Part shown: positions 1 to 9,224 of the stretch, piece by piece
How the letters are laid out: each line of letters opens with the position of its first letter
How positions within the stretch are numbered: the stretch's first letter is position 1
Assembly: GCA_030272585.1 (NCBI GenBank)
Contig: BSYQ01000009.1
Coordinates: 2,294,001-2,358,000 of the forward strand
Source: Bryopsis sp. KO-2023
Lineage: Eukaryota > Chlorophyta > Ulvophyceae > Bryopsidales > Bryopsidaceae
Direction of reading: 5' to 3'
DNA length: 64,000 nucleotides
The notes under the pieces: generated by a model
Told to the model about the DNA's origin: nothing
Seen by the model: the letters and a program-made list of their open reading frames with translations, nothing else
Databases searched by the model: none
Position numbers and translations under genes: made by a program

Positions 1-57
1 CAATGTAATTGATGTTTGTTTGTTTGTTTTGTTTGTTTGTTTTGTTTGTTTTGTCTT
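1..57 (+). mobile_element. 3' end of a short retroelement with a TTTG tail
   Basis: The window opens with caatgtaattgatg followed by TTTG and TTTTG repeats. The same caatgtaattgatg plus TTTG tail closes an 82-bp insertion at 60,446-60,527 that is bounded by a 12-bp direct repeat. A shared unique stub followed by the same simple tail in two unrelated places is what the 3' ends of SINEs or LINEs look like. Only the last bases of this copy lie in the window. Confidence 0.5.
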
Positions 58-1580
58 CGTCGATGTGGACGATCAGGTTTGGGTAGTTTCGAAATCTAAC
101 AGAGACCAATCTTCAGTGTATTGGTAGAAGGAGTCCGTCAGGGATGCCCAAATTCTTGGGTAGATTTGGGTGCAGCAAACCCCTCCCTGCTAAAAAAGGA
201 AACAAAGAGGGGGGGGGGGGGAAGAGGGCAGGTAGGCAAGGAGGAAATTACAATTGCAGAAAAACTGCTGGACAATGTTGATGGGATTGGCTTAAGATTA
301 CTTTTGCAATATCGCCAGTTGCACCGCCCAGAAATATCAGGAGTCACCAATATAATCTGGTTTAAAAGCAAGGGAGGGGGTGGGACAACGGGAGAATAAA
401 TTGTCAAAAAAAAGGGGGTGTTGAGGGACACTGAGGTCGACCTACTGGTCCCTACATACATTATCGAGTTCTGGCCAGTTTTTTTCGGGTTGTGAGTTTT
501 GCCAAGTTGGCCAGTTTTTGGAATTTGGATTTTTGAAGAAGGGGGGGAAGGGGATGGATCGTCTCCGAAGAAAAACTGGGTGTAATTAGGAAAAAAGAGA
601 GAAGAAAATGTCGATAAATAGCAGTGTGTTTCTTTTTTTTGTTTGTTGTTTCATGGGTGGTGCATTCTGTTTTGGTTCAGATTGCACGAAAAAAACAAAA
701 AAAGAAACAAAAAAAAGAGAAGAAAAAGTGAAAAAGGATTTGATATTGTGGGTGATGAGTTAAATTGGAGGGCTAGGGGGGGGGGGATTCAGGGGGGGAT
801 GTTCATTTGGGTGAAATGGGTGTTATTTTCTTCTGTTGTGCTCTTTTCAATCATTGTGCCTACCCCCTTTCCTCCCCATTTTGCACTATCGTAATAATTT
901 TCGAACAATATCTTCTTATCGTCGCTCACTCATTCTGTTCTGCCTCTGTTCGCTGCACAGAGAAAAATTATGGACACTTGAAATGGAAAATATCCTCCCC
1001 CATGCCCTTGGAGGAACTGGTTAATAATAGTTGTGTTGGATTTTGTCCCCATCATGCCCAAACAGTTCAGTGGTGACAGAAATATGAAAATAAAAAAATA
1101 GAATTACATCCATCCATCCCCACTGATGGTGCTGTCACGAAACCCCACAGACCCCCTTCAAACAAATAAAGCAAATAAAAAAAAACCCTCCCCCATTTTT
1201 ATTGCGACAGAAACTGTTTTCTTGAATCTTGATCAAACTTTTTAATGACCCGATGGTCACCATGACGGATACGCAAGGATAAACTCCGAATGGCTTCTAG
1301 ACGGCAGCCTGGGAGCTTGCCGACGACGCGAAGGAAAAAGGAGCAACGGTCCTGTCCAGCAAGAAGTCGGAAAAGTGTCACACAACGATCGCAACATGAT
1401 TCGCCAGAAACTGAAGTCCCAATTTTCCCTCCACAACCATCCCACACAAAAGTAGTAGTGCAGAGCGTGAGGCGAGCCCTCACCAGCAGGAGATGTTGCA
1501 GAGCGCTCGCCTTTGGCCGAACCGACTTGGCGTCTGAAAAAAAAGAACTGGTTTGAATCGAGTTTTGGTCTGTGAAAAAG
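58..1580. other. Intergenic, no gene recognised
   Basis: AT-rich sequence with G runs (for example around 210 and 778) and T runs. Open frames are short, overlap on both strands and lack protein-like composition. I see no exon flanked by credible splice signals. Confidence 0.6.
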
Positions 1581-1738
1581 TTGCATCTCTCGCGTGCAAC
1601 AGGCGCTGGGTCGAGTTTTTTAGGCAGTTCCAGTCGGTTTCGGTTTCAACAAGGCGGCAACATCAAAGGGATCCAAGCGATCCAATGAAAATACATCTTT
1701 GCATCTCTCGCGTGCAAATGGCGCTGGGTCGAGTTTTT
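1581..1738. repeat. 40-bp near-identical direct repeat, two copies
   Basis: The segment beginning ttgcatctctcgcgtgcaa and ending ggcgctgggtcgagttttt occurs at 1581-1620 and again at 1699-1738, differing at about two bases. The copies are 118 bp apart. The DNA between and around them is not repeated, so this is a short dispersed motif and not a tandem satellite. Confidence 0.75.
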
Positions 1739-1760
1739 CAAAGAGCGAGTACATTTGGGT

Positions 1761-2065
1761 ATCTCCTTTCCAATCCATTTATCCACCACTTGAGTCTCCC
1801 ATGTACGATTTTTTTAAACGGGCTTCCTAGAGCCCGTCCTTTTTTTTGTTTTTTTTTTATGGGTCGGAAAACAAAAGCATAAAAAAAAAACCGACCACCC
1901 GTTTTACAAGGATTTTTTAGTTTTCTTATTTATGACTCGGGAAACAAAATTATAAAAAAAACCGAGTACCTTATTGGGTCCCTCCTTTCCATTCAAATTA
2001 GCCACCACTCGAGCCTCCCATATAGGATTTTTTTTTTCTCCCTAAGACGGCCTCCTAGAGCCTTC
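1761..2065. repeat. Diverged ~220-bp repeat units with conserved hairpins
   Basis: The block at about 1761-1840 (tcctttcc, ccaccactt, gagtctcccat, then a T run and cctagagcc) recurs with changes at about 1981-2065. Between and within the units lie three hairpins: 1818-1837 (acgggct/agcccgt, followed by T runs), 1862-1896 (ggtcgg/ccgacc) and 1935-1967 (actcgg/ccgagt). The last two have very similar A-rich loops but different, fully paired stems. Confidence 0.55.
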
Positions 2066-2439
2066 GAGTTCCAAGCACTCGATTTTTTTTTCTTTCCTAA
2101 ACATTTTTTTTTGGGGCGGACAAAGGTCCACCACCAAACGGACCACGGACCAAAATCGAAAAACTTCCAACCAACGACAATGAGCATTGAAGAGAAAACG
2201 AACTTTCGAACAAAAATGCAAACTTGAATATAACGTGTGCGAGAATTGAACTTTTGAAACGAATTTAACTTGAAACGAGGCGAAACGCGAAAGGGCGGAT
2301 CAACGGATCAACGGATCATCGATCACACGGATGATCGAAAAAATGCAGCGATTTGGTATTTCTGGAACAAGTGTTTTGTCACAAAATTGCGCTTGTCACA
2401 TCGATGCAAATGTTTTTCCTCCTTCACACTTTGTGCAAC

Positions 2440-4733
2440 CACTCGATGTGACGGACCAAGGCTTTTCGAGACCAGCAGCAGTCTTCGACGTTCAATTTCA
2501 TCACTACGAGCGCCGCGAGCAAAAAAACAAAGCGCGCGGAGAAACGAAAACCCCCTCCGGTCGTGGAAGCGGAAGCCACCATTGAGCAAGCTGCAGTCGA
2601 AATGGTGGATATACATGGCGGAGGCAGTTACTTGTTAAAAGAGGACGACGCTTTTGTGGAAACGGTTGGGAGGGTTCGCTCGCGTTGAAAGTCTTTTCCA
2701 TCGAGAAGCGCGCGGCAATCGCGTCGCCGGTAAGCTCACGGATCACGAAACTCAGATTTTGAACACGATATATATATGGAGGACGTCGCAGAGGCTAGCA
2801 ACCGGTTCCAAGACGCTGAGGTCGAACACCGGTTTTCTTCGAGAACGAGAGCTTCAGTTAGTGTTTTTTTTTAATTTGATACTGATCCGGAGTTATCATG
2901 CACGGAAGCGATGGCTGGTGGTACACCGCGGCCGGTGTCGACTTTCACTGCAACGACTTGTGCGCTTGGGCAGAAGGCGAGTTGGGAGGAGATGGATGCC
3001 TTTTTTTTGTTGCGAGAACAAAAAAAGAATCGGATCGGCGTAAAGTCCTTAAACAGGCCTTTTTTTTGGCCAGTAAAAAAAGACAGCTTGAGGAAAGAAA
3101 GGAAAAACGAGAAAGCTCTAGAAAACCCCCGATCCCTTTCCAAGTATTGGTTCTTTCCAAAATGAATAACAACTTCCTACAGCCCTGAACTTTGACTGCT
3201 TGTGTGCAAGCAGTGCTTTCATTTCTTTCCTTTTTTTTTGGGGGGGGGGGAGGGTTTGTTCTTATTTTGTGCAATATGTGCAGAGATAGTTTTAGTATCT
3301 CTGAAACATACAGCAGGTGACTTCATATTCCTCAATTGTATTCTGAGATATGCAAACCCCCATCAGAAGTTCCTCAATCAAAGCAAAACTGCATTCATCT
3401 ACTGAGGTTTTTCTGTTTTTCGAGACGAATCATTTCCTTTTTGCATTGTGTAAGCCAATCCACTCAACCCCCTTAATTCTTATTAATACAGAATCTCCTT
3501 GCTTGCCCAGGGAGGAAAGATAAAAAGTGTCAGAAGAATTCGAACTCCCACCATGCGGCCTGGTTCAACCTCTTCTCAAGCTGTCAAATCGCTCAGACGA
3601 GGGTCGGTCGGCGTTAAAATGAATGAATGAATGAATCCATGGTACACATTTGTGGTGGGTTCGAATCCCACAATTCATTATGTGCGTTGTTTAAAAATTA
3701 GGTATGCGTTCATTCAACCCAGTTGATTCCCCAGTTGAATCAATGATTCTATTTCTTTTGGTTGGTTTTATGAAGAAAAAAAAGGGAAAGATTGCTGACA
3801 TATAGTAAAAGATTTGACCTTATGTTTGGGAAATATGTGTCTTATGGCTGAGCAGATCGCATCTCTACTGATCAAAGGCTGAAGTGGTTTGTGATGGGAA
3901 GAGTGTGTGCATTCAGGGGATCTTTGGAGGATTTATGGAGCCCAAGGGTGCAGCAACCTTTTGGTGGCTTTACTGATGAGGATTATCAGCACACAAGTAG
4001 TGTCGATTCAACACTGTTGAATAGACTTTGGGGATGGTAGAATAGGGCTGACAGACAAAAGGGATGTGTAAAGACCTGGACCTGATGGACAGTTTGTCCA
4101 TATGACAGTCATTCCCACCCTTTGCCAAGTTTCACAGAAACGCTGACCAGTTCATGAACTGGTTTGGAATACGTATTTCATATATATGTTCGATTTTCTT
4201 CAAACTGTTGGAAGTATCTTTCCTTCCCCCCTCCTACCTTTTTTTTGGGGCATAATTAGATAAAGGAAAAAAAAATTGTGTGTGTGTGGCCCCTGGTGAA
4301 CATGCTCTCTTTCTACTAATGCCGCGGACCGGTTGAAAAAGGTGTCAATGGATTGAAGTGCGAAACATGGCACATGCAGCAGCTGGGCAATTTATCAACA
4401 CCTGGTGTGATCTTGAGGATGCAAAGGCTGAAAGATTCGGATATCCGGCTGTGGCTGACTCACGCCCACCTCAGTCCAGTTGTTAAATTAATCATTTCAG
4501 CATTTACAGTGTATCCTGATTACTGATAGAGAATGACAGGAGATGGAATACTTGTTGATTGTGCTGTACAATTTCTTCATAAAAACTACAAATGTTTTTT
4601 ATTCAGTGGTTTTTCTGGGACACTGTCTTTCCTTTTCCCTGTTTTTCTAAGTCAATCAGGCTAAATTGGGTATCTCCACTTAAAGACTCCACTTTTATTG
4701 ATATGGATAATAAATACATAAATGAATAAATAA
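2440..4733 (+). CDS. Possible unidentified multi-exon gene, low confidence
   Basis: Several stretches on the plus strand read like exons although none has a recognisable domain. About 2465-2690 is an open frame rich in Lys/Arg and then Glu/Asp (it contains KKTKRAEKRK and LLKEDDAFVETV). 2776-2857 reads MEDVAEASNRFQ and onward to a GT. 3860-4038 includes GSLEDLWSPRVQQPFGGFTD. 4325-4525 includes CETWHMQQLGNL and DSDIRLWLTHAHLSPVV. AATAAA-type signals follow at about 4708-4733. I could not join the pieces into one frame with confidence, so they may belong to more than one gene or be chance. Confidence 0.25.
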
Positions 4734-4739
4734 AGACAA

Positions 4740-5440
4740 AATGCCGAATTTAATCGACATGTGTCTCTGTATTACTGAACATTTGCTTTTCGACAAACTG
4801 TGCTTGTGATAGGGAGCTGTTTGTCTGGCAGGCTATTACCTTTTTTTTCCATCATTTTTAAAACAGTTATTCCACCACCCTCCTGCGAGTCTGACCCAGT
4901 TCTTTTCAAGACAGAGGAGAAACAGTCGCCACGATCGACCGGTCGCACAGTGGACCCTGCGTTTCTTGCAAGGTTTTGATCATCAACGCAACGCCGCCAA
5001 GGCCACTTCGACAGACGAAAGCAACGCTCCCCATATTTCCTCCCAGACGAGTTGAAGGTCTGAAGCTTATTCGCGGTTATGTGGGTTCTCGACAAAACAC
5101 ATTCTTTCCAAAATCGTTATTTTTCTTCAAGGATTGCTTGTCGCTTCAGCCTGGTTCGACTCCAGGCAGCCCTTTCACTCAGACACCGTTGGCAAGCCCA
5201 TCGATGGCACGAACCGACGAGCCGACGCGATTGCGGCGGTCAGTGGCACCCACGAAAAAAACAGCACGCGGAAACGAAAACGTGGAGGAGGAGAAACGTA
5301 GAAACATGTGATGCGACGGATCGGGCGAGCGGATGATCCCGCTAATCGCGTTTCCCCACCCAAACATGCTGAGTTCCACGGAAACTCCAAAAACAAAAGG
5401 AGGAAAAACATTTATGATTATACGTCGAGCGGAGGTTTCC
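4740..5440. other. Intergenic or unresolved exon-poor DNA
   Basis: GC rises between 4900 and 5400 and there are open frames on both strands, such as a basic stretch near 5230-5310 (KKTARGNENVEEEKRR). No domain is recognisable and no frame stands out from its alternatives. It could hold a first exon or an untranslated leader. Confidence 0.3.
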
Positions 5441-5529
5441 GTTAATGTTACACTGAACCGACGTCCCGCGCCTAGTGCCGGGATTAGCGCCCACCAAGTC
5501 CCTAGGGGGAGGTGTCGGTGACGTGTAAT

Positions 5530-5742
5530 CTTCCCCGCCGAGAGAGGCTTTGAGCGGGTCTATTGGCTCGTGCGCGGGGGTGCGACCCGGACGCGTTGTC
5601 GTTCCGGGAGCGGGTAATCTCGGCGGGGTTGATACCGTTTGAAGTTCTTTTTCCCGCTTCCATTAGGGGTTTTTCTCTTTTAAAAAAGAAAAAGGCGATT
5701 CGTCAACGGGACGATCTTAGGGGTTCGAACCCCCTAATCGCC
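5530..5742 (+). ncRNA. GC-rich, highly foldable segment ending in a mini tRNA-like fold
   Basis: 5533-5542 (ccccgccgag) is the exact reverse complement of 5619-5628, and inside it 5555-5560 (cgggtc) pairs with 5584-5589 (gacccg), giving a nested stem. At the end, 5694-5742 forms a compact tRNA-like shape: a 7-bp acceptor-like stem ggcgatt/aatcgcc, a 4-bp hairpin cgtc-aacgg-gacg, then a 5-bp T-arm with the classic 7-base loop ttcgaac. A T run follows at about 5752. At 49 bases it is too short for a normal tRNA, with no room for both D and anticodon arms. It could be a tRNA-derived relic, a structured RNA or part of a SINE; expression is unknown. Confidence 0.35.
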
Positions 5743-6065
5743 TTCGATTAATATTTTTTTTGGTCCATCGGACCCTTTTCTTTTCTTTTCTTTCTAAAAA
5801 AAAACTTAAGTTGAATAAACATGTTGTTCAAGAATTGCCGAAAACTTTAAAGCTTTAGCCTTTTTTCGAGTCCTACTTTATGGCTATCTATAACTTTTGA
5901 AAATGATATAAGGCTAGGTAACCTAATTTTTTCAATGTTAAATGGTTCAAGTTGAGTGAAATTTCTTGGTATCAATTTGGGTATTCGTCAGTAATGTGTT
6001 GAGTGATATATCAGTTGGGCATTTTACTCCATCATTACTTGTTTCTTTTTTCGTTTCCGTGTTCG

Positions 6066-6081
6066 AAAGCACCGAGGTTTG
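6066..6081. repeat. Target-site duplication, left copy, of the outer LINE
   Basis: The 16-base word aaagcaccgaggtttg occurs here and at 11,546-11,561, with different flanks inside. The opposite arm of the inverted duplication (near 63,230, reverse strand) has gttcgaaagcacc running on without an element, so it shows the unoccupied site. Confidence 0.8.
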
Positions 6082-7905
6082 GGTTTGGTTTGGTGTGAAG
6101 TACTATCTACCCTTTTTTCTAGATGTTTACAAGAGGAAGCAGTTCCATTTTCCTGGTTATTAGGTGAACTTGTTCCAGTCTATAAAGGCAAAGGTAGTCG
6201 CTTTGATCCCTCCAGTTTTAGGCCGTTGACTATTAGTCCTCATATATACAAGCTTTTTGCTTATGTACTTTTGAATCGTGTCCAAGATCCCTTTTCTACG
6301 ATTAGACATGTTTGTCAAGGGGGTTTTGGTAAATTTTGCTTACCGGAATTTTTTGTCTTCTCGGTTTGGGCTCTTATTTTTCTGTCAAAAAAATCTAAGA
6401 AGGGGTTAATTTTAATCTTCTTAGATTTATTAAAAGCCTTTGATCGAGTTTCTCATCCCCATCTCTTTTTTGAGTTAGCAAGGACTGGGGTGCCAGACAA
6501 GATTTTGAAGGTTTTGGCTTTTATTTATGCGAATGCTATATCTCGAGTTCGATGTACTTCTGGTGTTTCGAATAATTTTATTCAAGGTAGAGGGGTACGT
6601 CAGGGTTGTCCTCTTAGTCCGGAATTATATAAGGCTTATCATGATAATTTGATTCGTGCTATTGAACATTCTGGGATTAGACCTATTTCTTTTGATAATG
6701 TATGTATTCCGGCGTTAGCGTTTGCTGATGATACTATGATTCCGATTCAGTATACGGAAGATTTGAATTGTCTTAATGACGCTTTAGCGGGTTGTTCTGC
6801 TAGTTGGGGGATTGCTGAGAACGTTTCGAAAAGGGGTGTGGTGGTGATTAACTTTCCTAATGTTCATGGAGTACAGATTGGTGATTCTTTTATAACGGCT
6901 ACTAAAACTTTTCGCTATTTAGGGGTTTTTTTTGGTACTGGGTCAAACATTTTCTTACCGCACTTTCAACATATTGGTCGTAAAATGTCTTCTTCTCTTG
7001 GATTGCTTTATAGTCATTTGTCGAAACATAAAATTGAAGATCCTCGGGTTAAATATAATTTGTTTAAACAATTCGTTTTTGGTTCAATAAATTTTGGGAG
7101 TGCTATTTGGTATTTGTTTTTGACTAAAGGACAGAGGGATTCGCTTGAGCGGTCTCATTTGGCTTTTTTACGGTTTTGTTTAAATTTGCCTCGGCGTGCT
7201 CCCACGGAGGTGTTATATGCGGATATGGGGACTTACCCTTTAGAGTTTTTTTTTAGGCGTCTAATTTTTAGATTCTGGAATAAACTTTTTTCTCTTCCTG
7301 AGGAACATCCATCTAAGGCTATTTTTAATAGTCTTTTGGATGAACATAGGTGTGGTTCGTCTTGGGTGGTCAGGGTTGAGTCTTTGGTGAAAGAGCACTT
7401 AATTTCTTTTTCTGGAAAGAGCATTATTGATATTAGGCTGTGGTCTTCTAATTTTAAGAATCATTTTTCGAGGTTGACTTTTTCGTCGGAGAAGTCCCAT
7501 GTTCGATATTTTTTTAGTCAAATCAAACGGAATATTCGATTCTTGGATTGCCTTTCTGTCCTTTCGACAAGTTCTCTGCGAAAAATTTATTGTGCCTTTC
7601 GGGCGGGGGTTCATGGTCTTCAGGTAGATTCGGGTCGGTTACAACATCCTCTTGTGGTGCGGGAATTACGATTCTGCAGGGTATGTGGTTTTGGGGTAGT
7701 GGAGGATGAGTTCCATTTTCTTTATGTGTGTCCGGCATATAATTTTTTGCGTATTCGCTGGTCAGAGTTTTTCCGTTGTCGCAATCTTTTCTTTCTCTTC
7801 AATAGGGTTGATCAGATTAAGGTTGCACGTATGTTGAAGGATTTTTTCCTCTTACGGAGGGCTGTCTTGTGTATTCGGGAGAACAATGCTGCGGGTTCTT
7901 CTTAA
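6082..7905 (+). CDS. Reverse transcriptase of the outer LINE
   Basis: About 608 codons open through the 5' junction, so the true start is lost. The first ~45 residues hold the usual entry to a LINE reverse transcriptase (LVPVYKGKGS, then FRPLTISPHIYK). Catalytic motif A is LDLLKAFDRVSH, the primer-grip region VRQGCPLSPELY follows, and motif C is FADDT. Near the C-terminus a CRVCGF...HFLYVC arrangement resembles the zinc-binding tail of plant and algal LINE proteins. There is no apurinic endonuclease and no obvious RNase H. The frame is uninterrupted and the active-site residues are present, so the copy looks young. The end overlaps the dUTPase frame by 20 bases. Confidence 0.85.
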   Translation, partial: GLVWCEVLSTLFSRCLQEEAVPFSWLLGELVPVYKGKGSRFDPSSFRPLTISPHIYKLFAYVLLNRVQDPFSTIRHVCQGGFGKFCLPEFFVFSVWALIFLSKKSKKGLILIFLDLLKAFDRVSHPHLFFELARTGVPDKILKVLAFIYANAISRVRCTSGVSNNFIQGRGVRQGCPLSPELYKAYHDNLIRAIEHSGIRPISFDNVCIPALAFADDTMIPIQYTEDLNCLNDALAGCSASWGIAENVSKRGVVVINFPNVHGVQIGDSFITATKTFRYLGVFFGTGSNIFLPHFQHIGRKMSSSLGLLYSHLSKHKIEDPRVKYNLFKQFVFGSINFGSAIWYLFLTKGQRDSLERSHLAFLRFCLNLPRRAPTEVLYADMGTYPLEFFFRRLIFRFWNKLFSLPEEHPSKAIFNSLLDEHRCGSSWVVRVESLVKEHLISFSGKSIIDIRLWSSNFKNHFSRLTFSSEKSHVRYFFSQIKRNIRFLDCLSVLSTSSLRKIYCAFRAGVHGLQVDSGRLQHPLVVRELRFCRVCGFGVVEDEFHFLYVCPAYNFLRIRWSEFFRCRNLFFLFNRVDQIKVARMLKDFFLLRRAVLCIRENNAAGSS

Positions 7906-8305
7906 ACATGATGCTGCTCGAGTTCCGACTCGGGCTTCCTTGGGTTCGGCGGGCTATGACCTTTACTCGCCCCAGGATTATGTTATTCCAGCTTGGAATA
8001 ACGGTCTGGTTGATATGGGTGTGGCGGTTGAAATCCCTCAAGGTTATTATGGTCGGTTGGAAATTCGTTCGGGTCTCTGTGCCAGGTTCAAGTTATTTCT
8101 GGGTGCTGGGGTTATTGACAGTGACTATAGGGGTTCTTTGATTGCGGTTCTTTTTAACTTCTCCTCTGAAGATTTTTACATTAAAGCGGGTGATAGGGTG
8201 GTTCAATTACTTTTGGAAAAAATTGTTACTCCTCAAGTAATTATTGCAGATTCTTTGTCCCTTACGGATCGTGGTTTGGGTAGTTTTGGGTCTACCGGCA
8301 GTTAG
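7886..8305 (+). CDS. dUTPase encoded by the outer LINE
   Basis: 139 residues, the normal length of a trimeric dUTPase, which hydrolyses dUTP to dUMP and pyrophosphate and so limits uracil in new DNA. All five family motifs are visible in order: SLGSAGYDLYSP, GRLEIRSGLC, GAGVIDSDYRGS, GDRVVQLLL and a C-terminal RGLGSFGSTGS that closes the active site. The start ATG lies 20 bases inside the end of the reverse transcriptase frame, in another phase, which suggests coupled or reinitiated translation from one transcript. A cellular dUTPase gene would be expected to stand alone and carry introns. Position and phase make it part of the retrotransposon. Confidence 0.85.
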   Translation: MLRVLLKHDAARVPTRASLGSAGYDLYSPQDYVIPAWNNGLVDMGVAVEIPQGYYGRLEIRSGLCARFKLFLGAGVIDSDYRGSLIAVLFNFSSEDFYIKAGDRVVQLLLEKIVTPQVIIADSLSLTDRGLGSFGSTGS

Positions 8306-8402
8306 TGCCTGATGCTCTGTGTTTTTTTTTTTTTTTTTTTTTTGTTTTTGTTTGTTTTTTGGTTCCAAACATTCGTCTGTTCACATTGGTGTACATTTTT
8401 CC

Positions 8403-8414
8403 GCAATAGAAGCT
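8403..8414. repeat. Target-site duplication, left copy, of the inner LINE
   Basis: gcaatagaagct is found here, at 11,497-11,508 on the other side of the inner element, and a third time at 9155-9166 because of a tandem duplication of the element's 3' end. Confidence 0.75.
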
Positions 8415-8472
8415 AATTACACAAGTCCGTATTTATGTCCACAATCCATCAACCTCAAACCCAATACTGTGT

Positions 8473-9153
8473 CTACCCTCGATCAAAAGCAAAAGAATCA
8501 AACGACAAAGAAGATCGCTCCAAAAAAGCGTTACCCTGAGGCCGATGTAAAGAAAGAGAGAGCTGCTGCCACGCTCTTTCAACAACAACTGAAACCGGGA
8601 GATCTTGACAAGTCGCAACTGCGCGGGATAAAGAACGAATCAAATGACCACTGTCCGAAGAAAACCCGCCAAAAGACTCGGCCGCAAAACAGATAAAATC
8701 AAACCCCAAACGATGACATTTCTCAGCCACTTGAGCCTTGCGATCCACACAACGTAAAATGCCCGCCCCCGCTTCGCGAGTAGCCCGAGCCAAAGTGGCT
8801 TGCTGTAAAGGATGCGAAACAGTGACATCAATAACACACGCCTTACCATGCCGCCAAGACGGAAAAAATACGTCGGCCGGACGCTCAAAAGAAGAATCTA
8901 CGTGCAACTCCATGCGAGGACGCACACCCGCCGACCGAGAAAAATGGAACAAAAAGTTCCGGATACTATTATGACGAGCCAAAACACTGCCCCCCACTTG
9001 GCACATGATAGCATGATCACCAAAAACATCCATGGACGAATGACACATGGGACAAACAGCGCCATCCTCATACATGGGGAGACCCAACCGCCATCGTAAT
9101 AAAATATTGAACGCCGCCGAAGAAAGCTCCGTCCCCAACGCCTGATTAGGCAA
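8473..9153 (-). pseudogene. Duplicated C-terminal fragment of the inner LINE protein
   Basis: 226 codons repeating the last part of the protein encoded at 9225-11,495, from PNQALGTELSS to the stop. It has no start of its own and lies 3' of the full frame, so it is a by-product of the 752-bp tandem duplication. It holds the zinc-finger-like CPMCHSS...HAIMC and the RPADV...VIDVTV region. Confidence 0.8.
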
Positions 9154-9224
9154 AGCAATAGAAGCTAATTACACAAGTCCGTATTTATGTCCACAATCCA
9201 TCAACCTCAAACCCAATACTGTGT

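Noticed and set aside
121-399. Open frame starting VEGVRQGCP, like a reverse transcriptase motif
   Set aside because: Only seven residues fit and nothing after them resembles reverse transcriptase; kept as chance.
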